Positions 37,531 through 46,954 of a stretch of 64,000 nucleotides of DNA are shown here, piece after piece (position 1 is the first letter of the stretch; every line of letters starts with the position of its first letter). The DNA is taken from the NCBI GenBank assembly GCA_941918925.1, contig OW799234.1, positions 95,459,978 through 95,523,977 of the forward strand, written 5' to 3'. The translations under genes were made by a program, and so were the position numbers. The notes below the pieces were generated by a model. That model did not search any database. It was not told where the DNA came from and worked only from the letters and a program-made list of their open reading frames with translations. The stretch comes from Phyto melanocephala (Eukaryota > Arthropoda > Insecta > Diptera > Rhinophoridae).

Positions 37531-38296
37531 GCGCATTCTGGACGTCCAATTTTGGGCCACTTTTTCGAGCACTGCTGGCCGTATGTCACGAATAACACGA
37601 ACAATGCTGGCCTCCAAGGCGTCAATTGTTGCTGGTTTATCAGCATAAACCAGTGACTTCACGTAGCCCCACAGGAAATAATCGAGAGGTGTCAAATCGC
37701 ACGACCTTGGAGGCCAATTGACAGGTCCATTTCTCGAAATCAACTTATCGCCAAATTTTGATTTCAATAAGTCGATGGTTGCGTTCGCCGTATGGCACGT
37801 AGCGCCATCCTGTTGAAACCACATCTCCTCCGGATCAATGTCATCCATATTTTCAAACAAAAAATCATTGATCATGGTGCGGTAACGATCTCCATTGACC
37901 GTAACGCGAGCTCCGGCCTCATTTTTGAAGAAATAAGGTCCGATGATGCCACCAGCGTGAAAACCGCACCAAACGGTGCATTTTTCTGGATGTAATGGAG
38001 TCTGTAGGGTCTCTTGTGGATTGGTCTCGCTCCATATGCGGCAATTTTGCTTATTAACAAACCCGTTAAGCCAAAAATGCGCCTCATCGCTGAACACAAT
38101 TTTGCGATAAAACAACGGACGTCCAGAATGCGCTTCGTCAAGAACAGCCGCGGTGCCCATATGCCCGAAATCATTTTCAAATGTTAATGTCACGTATTGA
38201 TCTTTCGAATAAAAAAAAAAATTTTGATTACAATTTAATTTTTTGTGTTATTTTTTACAATTTCAAGTTCTATCGGGCTTAAAAAAACACCCTTTA
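37531..38296 (-). pseudogene. rosa-like transposase, internally inverted (chimeric 222-codon frame)
   Basis: The open minus frame 38193-37525 carries a full catalytic core: PLFYRKIVFSDEAHFWLNGF, NKQNCRIWSETNP, VTVNGDRYRTMINDFLF, WFQQDGATCHTANATIDLLK, NWPPRSCDLTPLDYFLWGYV and VAQNWTSRMRF. All acidic residues are present. The spacing from QQD to the D of PLDYF is 41 residues (36 to CDL), which fits the rosa DD41D group. The first ~29 residues are not transposase: read on the plus strand, 38120-38185 encodes the true C-terminus, TSRMRFVKNSRGAHMPEIIF. The element's 3' end, with its terminal repeat AAAACACCCTTTA (38284-38296), therefore lies inverted before the catalytic domain. The DNA-binding half is absent, so it is inactive. 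Confidence 0.9.
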
Positions 38297-38422
38297 TAAA
38301 ATAGTTTGCCTTTTTTTAATTAAAAATTTTAACAAAAATTGTTCTTTAAATTTTTTTAACGAAACATTTTTCCAAAATTTTTTGGAATTTTTTTTAGAGA
38401 GAAACAAATTTATATAAAACTA

Positions 38423-39084
38423 CCAGAACTCGAAGCGCTTTGTTGGTCTAAATAACAGTTGTTATAAATATAATATTATTCGTATTAAGATATTAATCCC
38501 CAATCACCTATCCTTACAACTTTTGTTTTTAATAAAAACAATGTTTACTAAAAGAAGATAACAGTTTTCCAGAAATGATATCAAATGTGTTTTTTTTTCT
38601 ATGGGGGGGGTCCCCGTGTCTTTTAATCTGATGCTATTAATTGTGCGCTCGAAAAATTAAACTTATATCGTAGCCAATAGAATTTAAAACCTGTAACGAT
38701 TAAATTTCTGCATATGTTTCATTAAATATATATATATTTTTTTTTTGTATGGGAGGTACCACGTCCCCTCATTTCATTGTATCTTTATATTGAAATGAAT
38801 TGTTTGCTGATGAAATTATGTAATAATATATTTAAATTTCTTATATTGAAGGTATGCCCATGTCTTATTTCAAACCAAACACAAATAACGAATATTTGAA
38901 ACAATTAGACCAATCGATCCAGTCGTTCTCCAATATTTGATAAATTAAAAAAGCGCTCGTAAAATTGGGCGTAATAAATTTTCCTTTTTGTTTAATGGAC
39001 ATTTAAAAAAAATTAAAAAAAACCGGTGCAACCGTTCAGAGATTTGATTACCACCGAACGACATTTGATTTTTCTTTATATAGA
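38423..39084 (-). mobile_element. Non-autonomous Helitron in unit B
   Basis: The duplicate of the 35707 Helitron. The 5' end on the minus strand is TCTATATAAAGAAAAATCAA and the 3' end GCGCTTCGAGTTCTGG. It is shorter because it lacks the 209-bp insertion and about 120 bp around 38800. Confidence 0.6.
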
Positions 39085-39272
39085 TTTTAAAAAATAAATT
39101 TTTAAGATTTTGTTTTAAGGGGGAATATTAAAAAAAATAAATAATAAAACGTTTAAAAAAATGTTTTCTGTAAAAGTTTTATAGAAAATATTTTTAAAGA
39201 GGAAATATTTTGAACATTTGCTTAAGAGATTTTCTAGAAAAACATTTAATCATTTTTTAAAGGATCAAATTT

Positions 39273-39527
39273 CTGTGGTTTTCATGGGCAACCACGTATG
39301 TCTTAAAATCAAATTTTTCAGGAGAGCTACAAAACCTTGTTAGTGCTGAACGATTTTTGAATATATATAGAGGTTATGTTGTTATGCCATTAAAATAATC
39401 GGAATGGGTCCATCTTATTTGAGAAATTTTTAAAACCAATTAAAGGCCGTTTAAAACCAAACAATATAACATTATTAACTCAAAATCGTATAAAATGAAC
39501 ATAAGCGGTTGCCCATGAAAACCACAG
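39273..39527. mobile_element. MITE, CTGTGGTTTTCATGGGCAACC family, short copy
   Basis: The inverted ends CTGTGGTTTTCATGGGCAAC and GTTGCCCATGAAAACCACAG are flanked by ATTT on both sides (39269-39272, 39528-39531). Unit A has the uninterrupted sequence GATCAAATTTATATAAAAAT, which is the empty site. The outer parts match the 582-bp copy at 23867. Confidence 0.92.
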
Positions 39528-39880
39528 ATTTATATAAAAATATTTTTAAATTAAAAGGGTAATTTATCACAAATGCAGTATATATTTTTATCTTCAATGA
39601 CAAAAAACATATCAAATATTTTATATTTTAACATCATATTTTCGTAGAATTGAAAATTCAATAAAAATATTTGAAAACTTATTTCTTTTATTGAAAGTTT
39701 TGCATAAGAAATAATTTTTAGAAATGCTTTAAAAAATTCAAGATAAAATTTTATTTCAAATGTTATTTTATAAAAATATACCCAAATTAAATTATAAAGA
39801 AATTTATTGAAAATGTTCTAAAACATTTTAAGTTGTTAATTTGTTTAAATTAAAAATTTTCTTAAAGACTTGTTTAGCAT

Positions 39881-41951
39881 TTTTATACCCGCCACCAAAA
39901 AAATGGTTGGGGTATATTTATTTTGTCATTCCGTTTGTAACACATCGAAATATCCATTTTAGACCCCATAAAGTATATATATTCTGAATCAGGGTTTGAT
40001 TTGATGACGATCTAGCTATGTCCGTCCGTCTGTCCGGCTGTCCGTCTGTTGAAAGCACGATAGAGGTCGCACCAAAAAAGCTAGGGGGCTCAAATTTTGC
40101 CAGAATCTTTCATATAGACAAGGTTTGTTTGGTATTGAAAATGGGCTAAATCGGAATATCAGGAAGAGAGTTATAGCTCGAAAAGCAAGAGTAGGTCGAA
40201 AAAACCGTGTCCTTCAAACATCGAATAAAATAGAATTGTGTCCAAACGCACTAACGTAGACTCATGAAACTTCGAATATATATTTCCTGAGTAAAAACAA
40301 TATTTTTCCCCGAAAATTGTTGAAATCTATGCATTAGGAGAGGAGTTATCGATCAAAATGTACGAAAATTTATACCGCACAGTGTATTTTTCGGTATATT
40401 TAAAAACAAAAACGTCATAAAAGCAATAAAATTGGATGTACGACTCTGAAATTTTGCACACATGGCTCTTTGGTCAAATGCTTTTTTGTAACGGAAAATC
40501 AATGTGCCACGCCCACTTTTACGCCCACCTCCCATATAACGTTTTACCTAAAATTCATATAATTTCTCTATTAATAAAGATTTTGGAATAAGAAAGGGCT
40601 ATATTGAAACACCTAAGTTGTACTCATTCGAAAAAATAACTTTGACACGCCTACTATAACGCCCACTTTTCACGTTATCTACCGTTAATGAAATTTAAAA
40701 ACTCATAAAACCGCCAAAATTAGAGGTATGATGATAAAATTTGCTACGTATATCCCCCTAGGCAGTGTCATTACTGTGCCATAAAATTAAGGTGCCACGC
40801 CCACTTTTACGCCCACCTCCCATATAACGTTTTACCTACAACTCATATAATTTCTCTACTAATAAAGATTTTGGAATAATAAAGGGCTATATTGAAACAC
40901 CTAAGTTGAACTCATTCGCAAAAACAACTTTGACACGCCTACTATAACGTTATCTACCGTTAATGAAATTTAAAAGCTCATAAAACCGCCAAAATTAGAG
41001 GTTGATGATCAAATTTGCTACGTATATCCTTCTAATCAATGTAATTGTTGTGCCAAAAAGTTTAGGTGACACGCCCACTTTAACGCCTACCTCCCATATA
41101 ACGGTTTAACTTAAATTCATGTAATTTCTCTATTGACAAAATTTTTGGGAAAATAAAGGACAATATTGAAATATCTAAGTTGTATTTATTAGCAGAAACT
41201 TTATTGACACGCCTACTTTAACGCCCACTTTTATTGAAAGACTACATTTACGAAAGCATTTTAGTAGCATATTGAAGTTATAAAGGGTGTTAAATTTTAA
41301 GGACCGATGTTGAATTTAAATAAAACACAAATTATTTAGGATATTATTATTATTTCTTTTTATAATGATAATATTTGTATGGTTCAATTATGTATTTAAC
41401 AAAATATTGGCCAAATGCCCCCCCCCCCCCCATCCTTGGCGCCACTCCTCTATCTGATGGTCCAAATTTTCAATGACAATGTTGATGCTCAATTGTTGGG
41501 CATGATGACGAGTCGAGGTTGACTGCTCTTTTGCCACACTATCGCAAAAAAACAGCAGTGGTTCCCATTCTACGCACTAAGAAGGCATTCACAGATTTTC
41601 TAACATTTTATACGGACCTGTTCTGCAGAAATTTAAATATTTTTTACAATTCTCCCGATTGTGGACGAATTTGAACGATTATGTTGATCAAAAGAATTAC
41701 AAAGTGCACAAAATGCATTGAGAAATGTCAAGTGAAATGCAGAAAACAAATTTAAAGACTAGGTATAGTTCACGTTCAACATGGGCCCTTAAAATTTAAC
41801 CACACTCTACAAAGAAAGTGATACATATTTTATTATAAAGAGATTATTTCATAATGATTAACAAAATAATAAATATTGTGCTTTAAATGTACACAAAATT
41901 GGTGGTGGGTATAAAAGATTCGGCACAGCCGAATATAGTGCTCTTACTTGT
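39881..41951 (+). mobile_element. HINE copy 5, full length, with nested MITE
   Basis: Runs from TTTTATACCCGCCACC through the TA-rich core (GACCCCATAAAGTATATATA), (GTCY)n at about 40020-40050, about three ~285-bp units with 'GACACGCCTACTATAACG' lines, and the nested MITE at 41281-41809. It ends GGTGGTGGGTATAAAAGATT, hairpin ATTCGGC-ACA-GCCGAAT (41918-41934) and 'CTCTTACTTGTT'. The reverse complement of copy 6 in arrangement. Confidence 0.85.
41281..41809 (-). mobile_element. MITE derived from a Tc1/mariner element, nested in HINE copy 5
   Basis: The ends TAAAGGGTGTTAAATTTTAA and TTAAAATTTAACCACACTCT are inverted repeats. The interior keeps stretches that, in the 58.5 kb copy, resemble an N-terminal transposase region (ERYANEQRFKVIQVFYKNWR), but no catalytic domain. 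A run of 14 C occurs at 41418-41431 where the sister copy (minus orientation) has only five G. Confidence 0.85.
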
Positions 41952-42488
41952 TAACATTATCTTAGAATCCTACAATTTGTCTGGTATGCATTTCTGAAAA
42001 TTCCGGAAAACATTGCATCGGAAGTTAACCAGTACGAAAAACAAAACTTAAGTCAAATGCAAAGTTGTCTATATAACTCCAAACAGTAAAGCCAATGGCC
42101 TTGCTTTTGCTGGGGAGTACATACAAAGTCTATAGAGATTTGGCATAATGTTCTTTGAATAAATGAAAGATCTTTTTAGTTTCAGGCGTCCTTCCGTAGA
42201 AAATTTATTCACTTACCGGCAAATCTAAAAACGAAATCACTGCAGTCTCTTAACCGATTCGGTGGTGGATTTGTAAGGTTTTTGGGGGCTGCATGTCAAA
42301 TTACGGATTTGGTGTACCAATAAATAGAACTTTGAAACAATCCATCTTCTGCAGCCAATAGACTCTTTTCAGGTAATAAAAAATAAAATTCTACAACAAG
42401 ATTATGCATATTGCCACAAAGGATGACTAAAAACAAATTTTTTAAATGAAGTTGATCAAGAAGTCTTTTCATGGCACCCTAAAAGCGC

Positions 42489-44007
42489 CGACTAAAATAT
42501 CATAGAACATTTTTGAGCCAACAAACAAACACAACAACAACAACAAACTTTTAGCAATCCCAGATAATTTTTTAAATTTATTACAAAAATAAAAAAGATT
42601 TGAACTGAACTAACACTTCGTTACATTCATCGCATAATCAATGCCAGCAAGACTTCAAGAAGTTATAAATTCCCAAGGTGGAGTAACACAGTATTGAGTC
42701 ATAAGAGTGGAAATATAAATTGTAAAAAAATACAACAAAATTGTTTTTTAAAAGCACTGAAAACAGCAATAAACAGTGCAGTCTTGTTATGTAAAAAGTT
42801 ATACAAGTGTGTAATAACATTTGACTATGGCTGTATTACAATTAATTTTCTAAAAGTAAATTTATTAAAATTTTATTTTTAAAATATATGTTCTCACTTC
42901 AAACTGAAAATGTATTTATAGTTTTTAATTAGGAAAAAGTTATTAAAATATTTTTTATCATAAAGTAGCAGTCAACATTTTTTTGAAGAGGAACATTAAT
43001 AGAAATCCTAAATATAAAAAGACACTAAAAGAATAAAATATTAATGTTTCCTGCACTACGCAAATCAGAAATACTCGTGCCTTTTTCTATTTGACAGTCG
43101 TTAAACTGGTACAGAGAGACATGTATAGGGAGAGAAAAGCTCCTCAGATTATTTCTAGACCCCTGTGTAATTTTATTTCTTACAAAAGATGGCAAAAGAT
43201 TTTATGTATTTTTACCATAAATTTATTTTAAATGACTTGCTAATTAAAAATTTACTAGATTTATCGAGAATATTCAATAAATTCTGATTTTCATCGAAAA
43301 TCAAATTAATATTGTCCAGTAACTTTTCTTGTAACAAACCTAAAATACCAAAATGTTTTCCATAAAAAGTTTTACTGAAACTCAGTTGAAGCCACTATCT
43401 TTTCAGAGGACAACTTCTACGTTATTTTTCGCACTCATCTTAAATGACCAACATCATATAAAATTTTTTCTTACATCTCTTTATTCTCCCCAATTTTATT
43501 TTATGTATTTTTTTTTCTTCTATTATCTTAATAAGAGCTCATAAATTAAAGTGTTTCGTTGTTGTTGTTTTTTGTGTAGTTATGCGTTAAGGAAGTTGAG
43601 CTGTTTAAGTTAATAAAAAGAACAAACATTCATTCGTCTTCTGTGTGATTTCATTAACTTGCTTGTTTAGTTAGTTTCCGTTTCCTTTTTATGTTTCATC
43701 TCTTTCCCCCAGCGGAAATGGAACAAGTGTTTGTTACTAAAGTTTAATGTATTTTTAGATGTTAACACATATTAAAACAAAACAAAATTAATTACAATTC
43801 ATTAGATATTTTTTTAAAGGAATTTAATAACAAAAGAAATATTTGTGAGCTCACATCGGCTTTAAATAAGTATTGGGTATTGTGTTAACCTACATTTAAA
43901 TACAATGATAGGTATGAAGTTAGATATTATATATAAAAACTAGACAACTGCTTCCTTTATAATTTATTTTATCAGGTCCCTGATGATGATCTATGAAGCA
44001 GGTCGAA
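42489..44007. other. No gene recognised
   Basis: A+T-rich. Frames at 42694-42882 and 43353-43544 carry no known motif. Confidence 0.4.
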
Positions 44008-44019
44008 TTATTGATATAA

Positions 44020-44469
44020 GGTTAGGTTAGCTTAGATCCGGCAGCCGCACGAAGGCATAGTTCACTTGGGTCCTCCGAGGGTCCCGTTGTGATACCGTAG
44101 GCACCAACGTCCGTTAGTCTATGTCCTCTGGCCGTCGTTCCTCAGCCATCCTGTCCTGCTTACAAAGGTGTGGATCTTTCCCAGATCAACTATGGAAGGA
44201 CAAGTTTTACTTACAAGTATTCGCTGACCTAGAATCTGGTGTCTCAGTTCCCCGAATGCAGGACAATTACAGAGAAGATGTTCAGTTGTCTCCTCCTCTT
44301 CCTCGTTATCGCAACTTCTGCAGAAGACGTTGTAAGGGATATTCAGCCCTTTCGTATGTGTAGGCCAGTGTCCGGTAATGACCGCTATGAGGTTCCTAAG
44401 GTAGATTCGGAGCATATTCACTGCATATTGCGTCCTATGCACATCCATGTCAGGCCAGATTTTTCTGGT
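44020..44469 (-). mobile_element. R1-like LINE, 5'-truncated insertion with 12-bp target duplication
   Basis: TTATTGATATAA flanks both sides exactly (44008-44019 and 44470-44481). The minus frame (448-119 in the 44 kb block) reads MDVHRTQYAVNMLRIYLRNL then IAVITGHWPTHTKGLN, FCRSCDNEEEEETTEHLLCN and CPAFGELRHQILG, ending GWLRNDGQRT. The C..C...EH....C spacing is the zinc-binding C-terminal motif after RNase H in R1-clade elements. The 3' end carries a short TAACCTAACCTTA tail, which suggests simple-repeat tails as in relatives. The frame is still open, so it is a fairly young, dead-on-arrival copy. Confidence 0.88.
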
Positions 44470-44771
44470 TTATTGATATAAAAATGTACAACATAATATA
44501 TAAACATGAAATATATTATTAAATTTCAAATAGAATTAAAAAAAACCATTCTTCCTTTTAATGATCCCAATTCTGCTAAGAAATGTATGATATCTTTTTT
44601 ATCAAAATCAACTTGAAAGAAAGTTAGACAAGCAAATTAAGTACAAGTTTTATTTGAAAAAAAAAACACAAATTAGAAACTAATTACATTTTAACATGTC
44701 TCTAAGGGATATTTATCATAAAAACCATGAGTGAAACAAAATAAACTCATATCAAAAATGTAAATATATAT

Positions 44772-45366
44772 GGGTGATTCACAAGGTGTCTTATCATGTC
44801 ATATTGTCCTAAAATTTTAGAATGGTTAAAAAATGTTGTTGTTGCTTTTCAAACAAAAAGTGTCTTATAATAATAGAACTTTGTACGCTATGTTTATTGT
44901 GCTGTCGTATATAATAAGCAGAGACCTGTGCTAAACGGCTAAGCCAAGCCGCAATAGTTTTTGTAAGCCGTCACTGTTCATTGAATAATTTTATCGGGGC
45001 GACATCCAAATTTAAGCGCAGTTGCTAATTTTTGATAACAAATCACTGGCGGCGTCAAACAAGATCGGCTAAGGACTCTGCTGTGTTTTGTTTATCAAAC
45101 AAAATTTAATATATTTGTGAATTATTTACTTGAGTCTGCCATTACAACATCTAAAATATACTTTTCGCACAAACTGGTTATTTTGTTTTTTTTTTCACTT
45201 GTTTTTGGCGTTATGAAAGAAAATGTTTATTTTTATAATTGTTTTACATCAGCTGATGTCAATTCAAAATAGCACACTTAATTATGAGGGGTTGTTCACA
45301 ATAGTCTTAATTTTTCATGCTATTATTATAGGACATATGATTTTATGGCCCTATTGTGAATCCCCC
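44772..45366. mobile_element. Non-autonomous DNA transposon with ~45-bp imperfect inverted repeats
   Basis: The left end GGGTGATTCACAAGGTGTCT then TATCATGTCATATTGTCCTA and the right end (read inverted) GGGGGATTCACAATAGGGCC then ATAAAATCATATGTCCTATA match at most positions. A further GGGGTTGTTCACAATAGTCT line (45288-45307) is an internal partial copy of the right end. No coding. Target duplication not resolved. Confidence 0.75.
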
Positions 45367-45589
45367 AATGGTATATGTGTGGTTTATTGTAAACATATTA
45401 CAGTAGTGTTTAAAATTGTAAAGTTAATTATATCAGATACATTGTTGATGGATAGTAATGAACTGCTTTAAACTTTTGCGTCGGAACCCGAAACGGTAAA
45501 GCATCAGCAGTATTTAATTGATTGTAATTTATTAGGCATTTAAATGTTCATTAATTATAATTACCACGCTGATCCTACAAAAGAAATAT

Positions 45590-46250
45590 GATGCCTTTAG
45601 TTGTTGGTGTATTCTTACCTAATGAAGCTGAATCCTGTTAGGTGCAAATACATGTGTTTCTTTCGTATATGTCATATTAGCGTGAATTAGACCTTAAACG
45701 GTAATACTATTGACGAACTGAAAACCGTCTCCGATCTCAGAATCTTATTACATCCTAAACTAAATTTTATGCAACATATCTCCGTTCTGTTAACAAAGAA
45801 CGTGCAGTACTTGGATTAATAAGACGCATGGGTAAAGGTGTTTAGTGAACCATATATAGCAAAGCGATTATACACTTCTCTGGTCAGGCCTATTCCAGAG
45901 TATTGTTTAATAATTTAGGTTTCAACTTACAATGTTTACAACAATATCATTGAATCTGTGCAACGTTCTTGTCATTTTGTGTCTTAGGCCTAGAGTGGAA
46001 CTTCTTACACCTGCCGCTTATACTAGAAAACTGGCTATTATAACGTTACCAACGCTTGAATAAAGAATGTTACGTTTGTTCTCTTTTTAATAAGAGGAAA
46101 TTTATGGTCTAATTTCTTGAATAGCAATATTTCCTTAAATGTAACAGCTCGTTCTACAAGTTAATTTTATTCAATATCTGCCAAAACCTTTAGAACAAGT
46201 TAAACCAACTCTCATCTATTTAAACAAATTTGTTTTGTTTTTAAAATTAA
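45590..46250 (+). pseudogene. Jockey-like LINE RT relic
   Basis: The plus strand in shifting frames shows LNPVRCKYMCFF (RT 'NLSKCKVMTFSR' region), NGNTIDELKTVSDLRILLHP then KLNFMQHISVLLTKN, AVLGLIRRMGKG, EPYIAKRLYTSLVRPIPEYC, YNVYNNIIESVQRS, and FLIRGNLWSNFLNSNISLNV then TARST. The order equals that in the 28 kb and 50-52 kb copies but with more decay. The 5' part with YADD is missing. Confidence 0.8.
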
Positions 46251-46954
46251 TCAATATATTATTTTTTCTTTTTAACATAAAAACTCGCATTGTAAAATCT
46301 AAAATAATTTTATTTTTAAATTAATTGGTTGTCTTAGGAATATTGGTTTTTCACCTGGATTAGTAAAATCACTGAGTAGTCTTTGTTTGTACGATCACTG
46401 ACACATATTTAAAATCCTTTATTTGTTCTTACCGTACTTATTAGATAGCATAAGGAGCAAATTTACTTTTTAGATAGAAAGCATGGATTTTACAGTATCA
46501 ATTTCCAAAATACATTTTGACATTTCCTAATGCATTTTTATTATGCTTTATATATCCAGCCATTGAACATAGGAGCCAAAGGCAGTAATTTTACGGATTA
46601 ATTAAAAAAAAGCTTGAGTACCGTGAAAACTAAAAGTACTCGCTTCAATTGCAAAAAATTCTACATCACTAGACAAAAAATAAATATCAAATAGGTCACG
46701 ATTCTTTTGTAGTGAAGCGTTGAAATTGTGTGAGAAAACTGGAAAAATTAACAGAAAATAGCTGAAAAGTTTGCGTTATTAAATGATATTAACCTTAAGT
46801 AATTTTGAAAAAGAAATAAATCTAATTATGCAACCGTAATGCTCAGGTATTTTTTTAAATGTTTTTAAAATTTTCGACCCACACAGAAGTAAGCATATTC
46901 TCCTAACACAAATGTGAGATACACTCGACATAAATTAAAAAAACTTTCCATCAA
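46251..46954. other. No gene recognised
   Basis: A+T-rich, nothing conserved. Confidence 0.4.

Larger units (their letters stand above)
35585..37534. repeat. Direct duplication, unit A
   Basis: From TAAAATAGTTTG to CACCCTAAAAGCGC this unit aligns by eye with unit B (38297-42488). Shared landmarks are CTACCAGAA, the 'CTATGGGGGG.GTCCCCG' line, ATTTCTGCATAT, GATCCAGTCGTTCTCCAATA, GGAAGTTAACCAGTACGAAA and CATCTTCTGCAGCCAATAGA. Flanks outside the Helitron are also shared, so this is a segmental duplication rather than two TE insertions. Unit A lacks the MITE and HINE of unit B and about 65 bp near 37308, but has a 209-bp insertion at 35742. Confidence 0.9.
38297..42488. repeat. Direct duplication, unit B
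   Basis: The second copy of the unit at 35585. It starts right after the TTTATA end of the transposon relic and ends CACCCTAAAAGCGC, then continues into unrelated CGACTAAAAT. It contains two later insertions absent from unit A: the MITE at 39273 and the HINE at 39881. It shows roughly 10% visible substitution from A plus several deletions. Confidence 0.9.

Noticed and set aside
37792..38180. Overlapping frames at 37792-37995 and 37872-38180
   Set aside because: Shadows in other frames of the transposase domain on the minus strand.
44121..44481. Two plus-strand 80-codon frames
   Set aside because: Antisense shadows of the R1-like LINE C-terminus.
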